Assembly (NCBI GenBank): GCA_028276145.1
Contig: JAPYWX010000039.1
Location: 1-12,327 of the forward strand
Direction: 5' to 3'
DNA from: Spirochaetota bacterium
GTDB lineage: Bacteria > Spirochaetota > Brevinematia > DTOW01
DNA length: 12,327 nucleotides
Part shown: in pieces, positions 1 through 7,364 of the stretch
Position numbering within the stretch: position 1 is the stretch's first letter
Layout: each line of letters starts with the position of its first letter
Program-made: the position numbers and the translations under genes
The notes under the pieces: generated by a model
Database searches by the model: none
Seen by the model: the letters and a program-made list of their open reading frames with translations, nothing else
Told to the model about the DNA's origin: nothing

Positions 1-65
1 AATTGAAAAGGCACTATGAAGTTCCCTACATTTGATAAATAGACGAAATCTCCTTTTGTTCTCAA
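1..65 (-). CDS. Possible start of another gene, cut by the window edge
   Basis: Downstream of the coiled-coil gene stop, the minus strand stays open to the window edge in one frame from a TTG at 65. It reads roughly L-R-T-K-G-D-F-V-Y-L-S-N-V-G-N-F-I-V-P-F-Q, which has a protein-like composition. No Shine-Dalgarno sequence precedes the TTG, and an AAAAGGAG run lies inside the frame rather than before it. The family is not recognised. It could equally be an untranslated region. Confidence 0.25.
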   Translation of the reverse strand, partial: MRTKGDFVYLSNVGNFIVPFQ

Positions 66-74
66 CAGAATTAT

Positions 75-839
75 TTATGATTTCATATCTCTACTGGCAT
101 TCTGTATTGCTCTGGCAATGTCTATTTCAGACTGTGTAAAACCTATTTCTATAAGTTCTTCATCACTAAACCCTTTAGCCAAAAGCTCTTCTAGCAACCT
201 AGCCCTATCTCCAAAATCCATATTCTCTACATCATATCCAATTTCTTTTTCCTTAATCCTATTAGAATGATTCTCATCTTGAATAACTACACTTTCAGAC
301 ATAAAAGCAGTAATTTCCGGCAAAATTCTTTCATCCTCATCCGTCTTTGGTTTCTTCTTAGTTTTATTTTGCTGAGTCTCTGCCTTATCCACCCTTAAAT
401 TCTTAACATTCTGCGAGTTAGAATCATTAGTAACATAATAATTATCAACAAGATTAGAAGTTTTAGTAGAACTGGACTCCAATCTATTGACTTTCTGTAA
501 TACCGCCTGGTATTCTGATTTAAGTTTCTCAATTTCTCCTTTCATTAGTTCGTAACGCTTTAGTGCCTCTGTGTAATTCCTTGTCATAGTATCAAGCTTA
601 ATTATCTTCTCATCAGCAAGTTTTATTAATTTGTCTAACTCTTTTATTTTCTCATCCATGACAATGATTTTTTTATTTGAAACCTTGTTAAACTCAATAA
701 TGAGTCCCTCTATTTCTTTCCTTATATCCTCAACGAAACCTTTTCCTGATATCTTCTTTATCTTTTCATCAAGCTTAGCATACAGGAAAATAACAACGAA
801 TGTCAAAACTAAGAGTATGAGAATAAAAACGAAATTCAT
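75..839 (-). CDS. Membrane-anchored coiled-coil protein of unknown function
   Basis: This is a 254-residue protein that I cannot assign to a named family with confidence. Residues 3-20 form one hydrophobic segment, probably an uncleaved N-terminal anchor with a short outer end. Residues 35-122 are rich in K, E and L with heptad-like spacing, so a coiled coil is likely. Residues 123-205 are polar and low in complexity (K/T/N/E), probably disordered. Residues 211-246 form two amphipathic stretches (AKGFSDEELIEIGFTQSEID) resembling a small helix-turn-helix-like tail. The ATG overlaps the stop of the upstream 110-residue gene as ATGA with no good Shine-Dalgarno sequence, so translation is probably coupled. 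From memory, anchored coiled-coil proteins ending in a small helical repeat sit next to flagellar genes in spirochaetes. A flagellar or envelope link is inference only. Confidence 0.75.
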   Translation of the reverse strand: MNFVFILILLVLTFVVIFLYAKLDEKIKKISGKGFVEDIRKEIEGLIIEFNKVSNKKIIVMDEKIKELDKLIKLADEKIIKLDTMTRNYTEALKRYELMKGEIEKLKSEYQAVLQKVNRLESSSTKTSNLVDNYYVTNDSNSQNVKNLRVDKAETQQNKTKKKPKTDEDERILPEITAFMSESVVIQDENHSNRIKEKEIGYDVENMDFGDRARLLEELLAKGFSDEELIEIGFTQSEIDIARAIQNASRDMKS

Positions 840-1168
840 ACAATAATATCTATGTTATCACCCTTACCGCTTTCAACTACATGAATATGATTTTCCTTTT
901 CCTCTTCTTTATTTTTCTCTTTTCTTTCCTCTCCTCTTTGGTAATTTATATTGTCTTCACCTAACTGTTTTCTCCTAACTTTCTCCTCTTCCCTTGATAG
1001 CTCAACTATTGTATTTGGTCTATTCTGCTCAATATCTGATTTTTCTTTTATTTGGGCTTTAGCTTGGGAATGGAGTAAGGAAGCATAACCAGGATTGTTC
1101 ACAGAATTCTTAAGAAACAAATTCTCAGAAACAATTATTGTTTTAATTTCTAATGGATTATAGCTCAC
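836..1168 (-). CDS. Small charged protein of unknown function
   Basis: This is a 110-residue protein starting at a GTG (1166-1168); no in-frame ATG lies upstream before the preceding gene, and no Shine-Dalgarno sequence is visible. The N-terminal third is mixed and could fold (residues 1-35, PLEIKTIIVSENLFLKN). Residues 36-98 are strongly charged, with K/E/R runs such as REEEKVRRK and KEKNKEEEKEN. There is no membrane segment, signal peptide or cysteine. It lies 31 nt after the nuclease-like gene and shares a 4-nt ATGA overlap with the coiled-coil gene, so the two are probably made together and may interact. A PL(E/D)(I/L)-type start followed by a Q/E-rich tail resembles small proteins encoded near fliA in spirochaetes, but this is recalled, not tested. 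Confidence 0.65.
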   Translation of the reverse strand: MSYNPLEIKTIIVSENLFLKNSVNNPGYASLLHSQAKAQIKEKSDIEQNRPNTIVELSREEEKVRRKQLGEDNINYQRGEERKEKNKEEEKENHIHVVESGKGDNIDIIV

Positions 1169-1199
1169 ATAAAAATGTTCGTAAAAATTTTCATCAAAA

Positions 1200-1622
1200 T
1201 CAATAGTCTATGTTGATTACTTCATACCTCACCCTACGGCTATCAATACATTCTTTTACTGCAAGCTCGGTAGGTGAAAGTTCAGATTTGCCAGTCTTCA
1301 CTTCAACAAAGACAATTTCTTTGATGAAATTGTTACCTTCACTGTACCCATTGAAAACAATATAATCAATAGGTGACCCCAAGAATCTAGCATCACCGAG
1401 ATTATACTTGAAAAAAGGTAACAACGGTAAAATCTGTTCAGAAATTTTCCCTTTTATCACAGCTCTAGAAAATGAAACAGCACTCTTCCTTTCACTTCTT
1501 ATTATATTCTCTATATCCCTTGCTATAATTATTTTAGCTAGTAGGTAGCCCATCAATACACCAAAAATTGTAACTACCAAACCATAAGCAGCGAACAAGG
1601 GTATTATCATCTCTTGCGCCAT
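1200..1622 (-). CDS. Membrane-anchored nuclease-like protein, Holliday junction resolvase-related
   Basis: This 140-residue protein resembles the Pfam family described as endonucleases related to archaeal Holliday junction resolvase (Endonuc_Holl). Residues 7-33 are hydrophobic and form one membrane helix. Residues 34-60 are basic. The PD-(D/E)xK-like core follows: FLGSPIDYIVFNG at 80-92 supplies D86, and FVEVKTGKS at 105-113 supplies E107 and K109. A conserved-looking tail (RRVRYEVI, 129-136) ends the protein. The fold suggests DNA or nucleic-acid binding, with the anchor placing it at the inner face of the cytoplasmic membrane. The gene lies 26 nt after the CsoR-like gene in the same run. 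No substrate is known for this family as far as I recall, and catalysis is inferred from the three residues only. Confidence 0.8.
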   Translation of the reverse strand: MAQEMIIPLFAAYGLVVTIFGVLMGYLLAKIIIARDIENIIRSERKSAVSFSRAVIKGKISEQILPLLPFFKYNLGDARFLGSPIDYIVFNGYSEGNNFIKEIVFVEVKTGKSELSPTELAVKECIDSRRVRYEVINIDY

Positions 1623-1648
1623 AAGGATATTATCTTAAGTATTCCAAT

Positions 1649-1954
1649 CTACTTTAGTTTCATACTCTTGATGAGAACCCTCACAAGTTCTATAACATCA
1701 GAATTGTTAAAATTTCCCTTTTCTATCATACCTATGTGAGCCTCAACAACTTTTATCATTATTTCATTTACTGCCGACTTCACTGCGGAAAGCTGGGTTA
1801 TTATCTCCTCGCAAGTCCTATCTTGTGATATCATTTCCTTTATTGATTCAAGGTGACCTTTCGCTCTGTTTATCCTAATTATAAGGTTTTCTTTCACCTC
1901 ATGAGGCAAATGCTTATCCTTGTAAAACTCTATTTTCCCCTCATTCTCTTCCAT
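1649..1954 (-). CDS. CsoR/FrmR-family transcriptional repressor
   Basis: This 101-residue protein belongs to the metal- or formaldehyde-sensitive repressor family (DUF156: CsoR, RcnR, FrmR, CstR), all-helical DNA-binding oligomers. The family pattern is clear: a basic helix INRAKGHLESIKEMI (28-42), then RTCEEIITQLSAVKSAVNEI (46-65), then a long helix. The sensor Cys is C48 and the His 25 residues later is H73. The third ligand position, four residues after that His, is I77 where copper sensors have Cys. H15 and H18 in the extra N-terminal stretch could contribute. The effector is therefore unclear: copper is unlikely by the classic site, while nickel/cobalt, zinc or formaldehyde remain possible. 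It lies 3 nt after purB, with a weak AGGGG ribosome site (1963-1967). No metal transporter is nearby. Confidence 0.88.
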   Translation of the reverse strand: MEENEGKIEFYKDKHLPHEVKENLIIRINRAKGHLESIKEMISQDRTCEEIITQLSAVKSAVNEIMIKVVEAHIGMIEKGNFNNSDVIELVRVLIKSMKLK

Positions 1955-1957
1955 ACA

Positions 1958-3331
1958 CTAAACCCCTAAGTACTTTTTTATTTTTTCTGAAACCTCAATC
2001 ACTTGCTCAGCAGATCTCCCAACATAGTGCCTTATATCCTCAACAATATTTGATTTTAAAACATCCGGTACATCATCCTTTTTAAGCTCCTCAAACAAGT
2101 TAGCACTTTTCCCCTCTCTTACTCTCTCAATAACATACATAGCTTTATCCCTTATTATCTTGTGTAGTGTCTGCCTATCTCCTCCCTTCTTAACTGCATT
2201 CATTAATATGTTCTCTACTGCATAAAACGGCAAATAATCGTACATCCTCTTTCTTATTACATTCTCATTAACCTTCAAGCCTTTAACTATTCTCTTATAA
2301 AGAAGCAATATCGCATCAACGCTAAGAAAAGCCTCAGGTATTATTATCCTCCTATTTGCTGAATCATCCAAAGTTCTCTCTAAAAACTGGGTAAGGTGGT
2401 TTTGTAAAGCAACAAATGTTATTGAAGAAACATATCTAGCGAGAGAATTTATCCTCTCGCTAAGAATAGGATTCCTTTTGTAAGGCATTGCAGAAGAACC
2501 TACTTGTTTTTCCCCAAATGGCTCCTCCATTTCACCGATACTTTGAAGATACCTAATGTCATTCGCAAACTTTGATGCTGACGATGCAATCAAAGCTAAC
2601 TTCGAAAGAATTATAAAGTCATAATTTCTTGAATATGTCTGTCCAGTTATCCAGAAACTTTCGCTAAAACCTAACTTTTGTGAAACTCTCTTATCAAGCT
2701 CTTTTACTTTTTCATGGTCACCTTCAAAAAGTTCTAAATAGCTAGCCTGGGTGCCTGTAGTTCCCTTAATCCCCCTAGTCCTAATAGTTTTCAGTAAATA
2801 ATCAAGCTCCTCCAACGCTATGAACAAGTCATAAGCCCAAAGAGTAGCTCTCCTACCCACAGTTGTTGGCTGAGCTGGCTGAAGGTGAGTATATGACAAG
2901 CACGGAAACTCTTTGTACTTATCAGCAAAGTTTAGAAGCTCCAGAATAACATCAACAACCCTTTGTCTAATCAACTTGAGTGCTTTGAGATTAAGAACCA
3001 TTTCAGCATTATCTGTAACTTCAGAACTAGTAGCCCCTAGATGTATTATTGGCCTCGCTTTCTTAGCCTGTAATCCAAAAGCTTCTATATGTGCCATCAC
3101 ATCATGATTCAATTCTTCTTCTATCCTCTTCGCTTCTTCAAGGTTTAGCTTATCTTCATACTCTTTCATCTCGTTTATCTGCTCATCAGTTATGTTTAAC
3201 CCTAGTTCCTTCTGGGTTTCCGCAAGCACTATCCAAAACCTTCTCCAAGTACTATACCTACTCTCATCAGAAAATATCTCTACCATCTCTTTTGACGCAT
3301 ATCTATCAACCAAAGGATGCTTAAAACTCAT
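1958..3331 (-). CDS. purB: Adenylosuccinate lyase, similar to the animal-type enzyme
   Basis: This enzyme catalyses two fumarate-releasing steps in purine synthesis: SAICAR to AICAR, and adenylosuccinate to AMP. The 457-residue form starts at the ATG at 3331, because HPLVDRYAS matches the usual N-terminus; a TTG 10 codons upstream is open but adds nonconserved residues. Visible signatures are HDVMAH (76-81), GATSSEVTDN, the catalytic His in YTHLQPAQ (H149), GTTGTQASYLELFEGD (190-205), the fumarate lyase signature GSSAMPYKRNP (278-288, catalytic Ser) and ERTLDDSANRR (318-328). The order and wording of these blocks, including RYAS.EM..FSD....TWR at the N-terminus and GR...QV at the C-terminus, follow the human ADSL pattern more closely than the Bacillus or E. 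coli enzymes as I recall them. It leads the minus-strand run. There is no Shine-Dalgarno sequence. Confidence 0.96.
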   Translation of the reverse strand: MSFKHPLVDRYASKEMVEIFSDESRYSTWRRFWIVLAETQKELGLNITDEQINEMKEYEDKLNLEEAKRIEEELNHDVMAHIEAFGLQAKKARPIIHLGATSSEVTDNAEMVLNLKALKLIRQRVVDVILELLNFADKYKEFPCLSYTHLQPAQPTTVGRRATLWAYDLFIALEELDYLLKTIRTRGIKGTTGTQASYLELFEGDHEKVKELDKRVSQKLGFSESFWITGQTYSRNYDFIILSKLALIASSASKFANDIRYLQSIGEMEEPFGEKQVGSSAMPYKRNPILSERINSLARYVSSITFVALQNHLTQFLERTLDDSANRRIIIPEAFLSVDAILLLYKRIVKGLKVNENVIRKRMYDYLPFYAVENILMNAVKKGGDRQTLHKIIRDKAMYVIERVREGKSANLFEELKKDDVPDVLKSNIVEDIRHYVGRSAEQVIEVSEKIKKYLGV

Positions 3332-3338
3332 GGTATAA

Positions 3339-3367
3339 ATTTTAACGTAAAATTTTATCAATTTAAA
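3339..3367 (-). promoter_or_regulatory. Possible promoter for a leaderless purB mRNA
   Basis: On the minus strand, a TTTAAA box (3362-3367), a 17-bp spacer and a TAAAAT box (3339-3344) end 7 nt before the purB ATG. Transcription would start at or next to the ATG, which fits the absence of a ribosome-binding site. In AT-rich DNA such hexamers occur by chance, so this is only suggestive. Confidence 0.35.
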
Positions 3368-3392
3368 AGAAAAAAGGCCAGCACAAAACCCA

Positions 3393-3497
3393 ACAGGCTA
3401 TGCCTGTATCAGGCTAGTGCCTGTTTCTTAACAGGCTAATGCCTGTTTTTTAACAAGCTAATGCTCATTTCTTAACAGGCCAGTGCCTGTTTCTTAA
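3393..3497 (+). repeat. Tandem palindromes, 22-bp period (CAGGC-TANT-GCCTG)
   Basis: Four 14-bp units start at 3410, 3432, 3454 and 3476, exactly 22 bp apart, each followed by TTTCTTAA or TTTTTTAA (8 bp). Units at 3410 (CAGGCTAGTGCCTG), 3432 (CAGGCTAATGCCTG) and 3476 (CAGGCCAGTGCCTG) have perfect 5-bp arms; the unit at 3454 (CAAGCTAATGCTCA) is decayed. A fifth, shorter hairpin, ACAGGC-TAT-GCCTGT (3393-3407), lies 16 bp before the series. The unit at 3432 is followed directly by a run of six T, so on the plus strand it looks like a very short intrinsic terminator; the others have TTTCTT. Function is unknown. Confidence 0.9.
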
Positions 3498-3516
3498 TTT
3501 AGAATAAAAGCACAAG

Positions 3517-3546
3517 GTGCTATTTAGCACAAGTGCTATACAGCAC
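3517..3546 (+). repeat. Two GTGCT...AGCAC palindromes
   Basis: GTGCTATTTAGCAC (3517-3530) and GTGCTATACAGCAC (3533-3546) are separated by 2 bp. The first is identical to units of the 17-bp array at 7464-7596, showing that the same element occurs in two gaps about 4 kb apart. A reverse half, AGCAC, at 3509-3513 could also pair with the first GTGCT. Confidence 0.88.
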
Positions 3547-3666
3547 GAAACTTCTTCAAAAGTCTCAGAATATCTAGATAAAGAGAATATTGAACTTTTC
3601 ATCATCAAAACTGAAAAGCTAAAAATAGTAGTCTATCAATGGTAGGATTTATTATATTTCTATACT

Positions 3667-4437
3667 ATGAAGATAGGAAAGGTAAAGTACAACGATAAAA
3701 ATTTTCATGTTGTCTTTGACACCGAAAATAATATCGTTATACCGATAAAAGGTAGCTTTTTTGGAGATTTTGAGTTAGAGGAAAAAAGTTTTCCTCTTAG
3801 TGAAGTTAAGATTCTACCTCCAGTATTACCAACTAAAGTTATATGCTTGGGTCTAAATTACAGAGACCATGCTGAAGAAATGAAGATGGAAATACCAGAC
3901 GAGCCAATAATATTCTTAAAGCCAACAACATCAATAATAGGACATGGTGACACAATAATTGCTCCGAGTTTCTGCCAAAGAGTTGATTATGAAGCAGAAC
4001 TAGCAATAGTAATCGGTAAAACATGTAAAGACGTATCACCAGAAGAAGCAAAAGATTATATACTCGGATACACATGTCTAAACGATGTAACCGAAAGAGT
4101 CTTTCAAAAGAAGGATGGGCAATGGACTAGAGCTAAGTCATTTGACACTTTCTGTCCCATAGGCCCATGGATAGAAACAGAACTTGATTGGAGAGGACTT
4201 AGAATTAAATCTTACCTAAACGGTGAATTAAGGCAAGATTCAACAACATCAAACATGATATTTGGCGTTGAAGAAATAGTCAGCTTCGTTTCCAAAATAA
4301 TGACACTTCTGCCGGGAGACATAATAGCTACAGGAACACCACCCGGAATAGGCGAAATGAAAAGCGGTGATAGAATAAAAATAGAAATAGAAGGCATAGG
4401 AGCACTAGAAAACATATTTATGAAACTTGAGGAATGA
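3667..4437 (+). CDS. Fumarylacetoacetate hydrolase-family protein (FAHD1-like)
   Basis: This 256-residue protein is of the FAH superfamily, metal-dependent enzymes that hydrolyse, decarboxylate or isomerise beta-diketo acids such as acylpyruvates, oxaloacetate or fumarylpyruvate. Residues 1-50 form a small N-terminal domain, and the catalytic beta-roll domain fills the rest. Visible motifs are GLNYRDHAEEM (62-72), FLKPTTSIIG (83-92), the metal ligands in VDYEAELAIVIG (E109, E111) and LND (D140), RAKSFDTFCPIGPW (155-168, K157) and ATGTPPGIG (221-229). Length and motif order match single-domain bacterial and mitochondrial FAHD1 proteins. The true substrate cannot be read from sequence; oxaloacetate decarboxylase or acylpyruvase are both plausible. 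It overlaps prmC by ATGA, so the two form an operon. No Shine-Dalgarno sequence precedes the ATG. Confidence 0.92.
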   Translation: MKIGKVKYNDKNFHVVFDTENNIVIPIKGSFFGDFELEEKSFPLSEVKILPPVLPTKVICLGLNYRDHAEEMKMEIPDEPIIFLKPTTSIIGHGDTIIAPSFCQRVDYEAELAIVIGKTCKDVSPEEAKDYILGYTCLNDVTERVFQKKDGQWTRAKSFDTFCPIGPWIETELDWRGLRIKSYLNGELRQDSTTSNMIFGVEEIVSFVSKIMTLLPGDIIATGTPPGIGEMKSGDRIKIEIEGIGALENIFMKLEE

Positions 4438-5291
4438 AACTTATTTCTCTTCTTCACGAAAGTATAAAAATACTTAGGGAGCACGGAGTAAAAAAACCAA
4501 AAACAGATGCAGAGACTATAATATCCAGCGTCTTAGGAATATCAAAAGTAGACATATATGTTCAAAGAGAGATTGATGTAAGCGAGGAAGAGAAAGAGAA
4601 AATCCTAAAGATAGTCAGAGAAAGAGCCTCAGGTGAACCTTTAGAATATTTGCTGGGATATAAATACTTCTGGGGAATGAAATTTATAGTGGATAGAGGT
4701 GTATTAATTCCTAGATTCGATACTGAAACTCTTGTCTATGTAGCCTCCAGAGTTTGTAAATCACCAAAAAGTATACTAGACATAGGTACAGGAACAGGCA
4801 TCATAGGAATAACTCTTAAAAAACTTTTTCCAAATGCTTATGTTATAATGACAGATATTTCTGATATAGCTTTAGAAAACTGTAAGAAGAATGTAAAAAA
4901 CTTACTCGGTGAAGAAGTTGAAGGTGTAGAAATTATTAAAGTAGATATTTTCGAAAATCTCTGGAGTTTCACAGGGTGGGGGAAATTTGATTTGGTAATA
5001 TCAAATCCACCATACATCTCGGAAAAGGATATGAAAAACTTGGAACCAGAAGTAAAAAAAGAACCTATAACCTCGCTTTATGGTGGGCCATTAGGAATAG
5101 ATTTTTACCTAAGAATAGCAGACAAAGTAAAAACGTTCATAACCGACAGGGGTAAGATAATACTAGAAGTCGGGGATGAAGAACAAGCAGAACTAGTAAA
5201 GGAAATATTCAAACTCAAAGGATTTAGAAATTTCCTAAAGTTCAAAGACTTATCAAATCAAACCAGGGGAATCGTGATTTTTAATTTCTAA
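4434..5291 (+). CDS. prmC: Peptide chain release factor glutamine methyltransferase
   Basis: PrmC (HemK) uses S-adenosylmethionine to methylate the glutamine of the GGQ motif in RF1 and RF2, which speeds translation termination. The 285-residue protein has the usual two parts: an N-terminal helical release-factor-binding domain (1-75, ending RASGEPLEYLLGYKYFWG) and a Rossmann methyltransferase domain. Motif I is LDIGTGTGIIGI (115-126), an acidic residue follows at MTDIS (139-143), and the catalytic NPPY is at 191-194 within SNPPYISEKDM. The usual LIPRPETE reads LIPRFDTE (91-98). Length is normal. The ATG overlaps the stop of the FAH-family gene, and GAGGA sits too close to the ATG to be ideal, so coupled translation is likely. 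The gene ends 6 bp before the stop of the converging AsmA-like gene. Confidence 0.95.
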   Translation: MKLISLLHESIKILREHGVKKPKTDAETIISSVLGISKVDIYVQREIDVSEEEKEKILKIVRERASGEPLEYLLGYKYFWGMKFIVDRGVLIPRFDTETLVYVASRVCKSPKSILDIGTGTGIIGITLKKLFPNAYVIMTDISDIALENCKKNVKNLLGEEVEGVEIIKVDIFENLWSFTGWGKFDLVISNPPYISEKDMKNLEPEVKKEPITSLYGGPLGIDFYLRIADKVKTFITDRGKIILEVGDEEQAELVKEIFKLKGFRNFLKFKDLSNQTRGIVIFNF

Positions 5292-5297
5292 GCTTAA

Positions 5298-7355
5298 TTA
5301 AAATTTCACCTTGAATCTATCAAAAGTTATATAACTATCGTCAAGTTTATATCTAATGCCATTTATATCCCTTGCAATGAAAAACACTTTTGGCAAATTG
5401 TTCACAATACTTCTATCAACTTTAAGGTAGCTAAATTCCACCTCTGTCAATACTTTACCGCTTTCGTCTTTTGGTTGCCTCATACTCAAATTAAATTCAG
5501 TCTCAACATCTCCCTTCATATTACCCTTCATAAAAATATCTCCATTCTCAAAAGTCATATCAATAAGCCCATCGTCTATGAAAATATGTGATAAATCCAG
5601 ATTAATTAACTTTGTTACTTCATTTTGCAGTTTAAGTCCTAAAAGCTCCACTTTCTCAAATCTCATTTTTCCGTTAACTACAAGTTTATCACCAATACTA
5701 ACAGTAAGGCTATCTAAGTAAGCATTTCCGTAAATTTCTCCTCCTAAGTAATCGAAAATCTGAAGATTTTTGTAAACTTTTCCAAGGTTAAACTTCGTTG
5801 GTAACAATGTTAATCCACCTCTCAAAACTTCCTTCACCTCTAACTCTCCACCTCCCTCGATTTGAGCTTCTCTAAACAAAAATCCCCCTACAGAATACTT
5901 CATAACTACTTCCTTACCTTTATTCAAAATACCTTTAATTGAGATATTCTGAATTTCTGGAGATTTACCACTAACATAAAGGCTAGAAATACTAACATAA
6001 AAAGGTGTATTACTAAGCACTAAAAATTCTAAATTTCCCTGCGAAGAATCTCTACCTTTCCTCTGTTCACCACTATCTTGAGTAGGGAACATAATAGAAG
6101 AAACATAAAAATTTTTTGATTCTGCTCTAACCTCATTAAGGTAAACAACAAAATTTGTTCCTAACTCTAAACTTGCATCAACAGAAACTTTCATATCACT
6201 CTTGCCATCACTCAATAGTGAAGAAGCCTTAACTTCCTTACCTCTAAACTCCAAATTTATTGGAATAGCTGAAAGAAGAGTACCCTTTAATACAGTGCTA
6301 ATAGAGCCATTAATAACCCCCTCAATTTTTAAATCCTCACCTAAAATAATATTCAAATTCCCACTCGCTACACCATCCCTAATAAAATTACTCACAATGT
6401 CAACAACTCCTAAAGGTAAATCGCTAAAAGCAAGGCTACTAATTTTGATATCTACTTTAGGTAACCTATCTATAATAACCTTAGCTATCAACTTATCTCT
6501 AAACAGGCTAACACTAACTTCTTTATTCTCCGGCTTCAGGTGAAGAGAAATATTAGTTACCAAAAGATTTGAATTCTTGATTGAAATTACAAATTTCGCA
6601 AAGGTTTCAAAACCTTTGTTAATGTCAACATTAAAATCAACACTATTAGCTAAAAATACCCCATAAGAAATTTTTTCTATTTTCCCCTTTCCTTCGGAAA
6701 ACTTTTCATCAAACATCACTCTGATATTGTTCACATTAATATCATCCCAAACTATCTTATCAATTACCAACTCGCCATCGCTAAAATAAAACTTCGTTTT
6801 TGTAGTACCAACATACCCCCAAGCTTTCAGTTTAGGAAAACCTTCCAAAACAACAGAAGCACTGATTAACTTATCACCTAAAGGTATCATTATGTTTTCT
6901 AACCTGATAGCCTTTACAGGTACAAATTGTTCACCTTCGGCAGAAGGTGTAGAAAATTTTTTCTTAATTTCTGGAGAAGACAAATACAAAGAAATGTTCT
7001 CAAGATTTGGCTTTATGTCTCCACAGTAGATATATACACTTGGACTTTTAGCAAAAACTAGACTAAATATATCAAACTGAACAACTACTTTTTTAGCATC
7101 TAGAAGTAATCTTTCATTCTTCGTTGTAGCATCAAATATTTTGAGATTTTCTAGCTCAACGCCACCAAGTAACTCAAAAAAACTCCTACCTTTGTATTCA
7201 TACCCAACTCTCAAAAACATCTCTCTTTCTATTATCTTCACAATACCCGAAATCAAACTCTTGGTATCCAAAGTAGACAAAACAACAATTAGCAAAGCTA
7301 ATAAAGCAACAAAACTTAGAAAACTGAAAAGAATAACCCTAATCACCTTCTCCAT
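5298..7355 (-). CDS. AsmA/TamB-like envelope protein
   Basis: This 685-residue protein has one N-terminal membrane segment (residues 6-28) and then a long beta-rich body with alternating polar and hydrophobic residues and few charged helices. The start of the body (GGVELENLKIFDATT, 64-78) matches the layout of AsmA-superfamily proteins, in which an anchored N-terminus leads into a repeating-beta-groove domain. Later stretches such as NLDLSHIFIDDGLIDMTFENGDIFMKGNMKGD show the same repeating pattern. Family members span the periplasm and are thought to move phospholipids to the outer membrane, so this suggests a diderm cell. The exact subfamily is not clear, and no catalytic motif is expected. 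There is no Shine-Dalgarno sequence; a promoter-like pair places the transcript start almost at the ATG. The gene is alone on its strand, converging with prmC. Confidence 0.6.
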   Translation of the reverse strand: MEKVIRVILFSFLSFVALLALLIVVLSTLDTKSLISGIVKIIEREMFLRVGYEYKGRSFFELLGGVELENLKIFDATTKNERLLLDAKKVVVQFDIFSLVFAKSPSVYIYCGDIKPNLENISLYLSSPEIKKKFSTPSAEGEQFVPVKAIRLENIMIPLGDKLISASVVLEGFPKLKAWGYVGTTKTKFYFSDGELVIDKIVWDDINVNNIRVMFDEKFSEGKGKIEKISYGVFLANSVDFNVDINKGFETFAKFVISIKNSNLLVTNISLHLKPENKEVSVSLFRDKLIAKVIIDRLPKVDIKISSLAFSDLPLGVVDIVSNFIRDGVASGNLNIILGEDLKIEGVINGSISTVLKGTLLSAIPINLEFRGKEVKASSLLSDGKSDMKVSVDASLELGTNFVVYLNEVRAESKNFYVSSIMFPTQDSGEQRKGRDSSQGNLEFLVLSNTPFYVSISSLYVSGKSPEIQNISIKGILNKGKEVVMKYSVGGFLFREAQIEGGGELEVKEVLRGGLTLLPTKFNLGKVYKNLQIFDYLGGEIYGNAYLDSLTVSIGDKLVVNGKMRFEKVELLGLKLQNEVTKLINLDLSHIFIDDGLIDMTFENGDIFMKGNMKGDVETEFNLSMRQPKDESGKVLTEVEFSYLKVDRSIVNNLPKVFFIARDINGIRYKLDDSYITFDRFKVKF

Positions 7356-7364
7356 AGGAACTTA

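Larger units (their letters stand above)
3332..3666. other. Divergent intergenic region with palindromic repeats
   Basis: This 335-bp gap separates the divergent purB and FAH-family genes, so it must hold promoters for both strands. From left to right it contains the possible purB promoter, a palindromic array with a 22-bp period (3393-3497), two GTGCT palindromes (3517-3546) and about 120 bp of plain AT-rich sequence up to the plus-strand ATG. No open frame, tRNA or recognisable riboswitch is visible. TATATT (3653-3658) lies 8 nt before the FAH-family ATG and could be its -10 box, though no good -35 is seen. Confidence 0.8.

Noticed and set aside
3332..3361. N-terminal extension of purB from TTG at 3361
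   Set aside because: No ribosome site precedes it, and the conserved N-terminus begins after the ATG at 3331; the extra region overlaps a promoter-like pair.
4212..4484. Open frame on the minus strand across the FAH-family and prmC junction
   Set aside because: It is antisense to two well-supported genes and has no recognisable domain.
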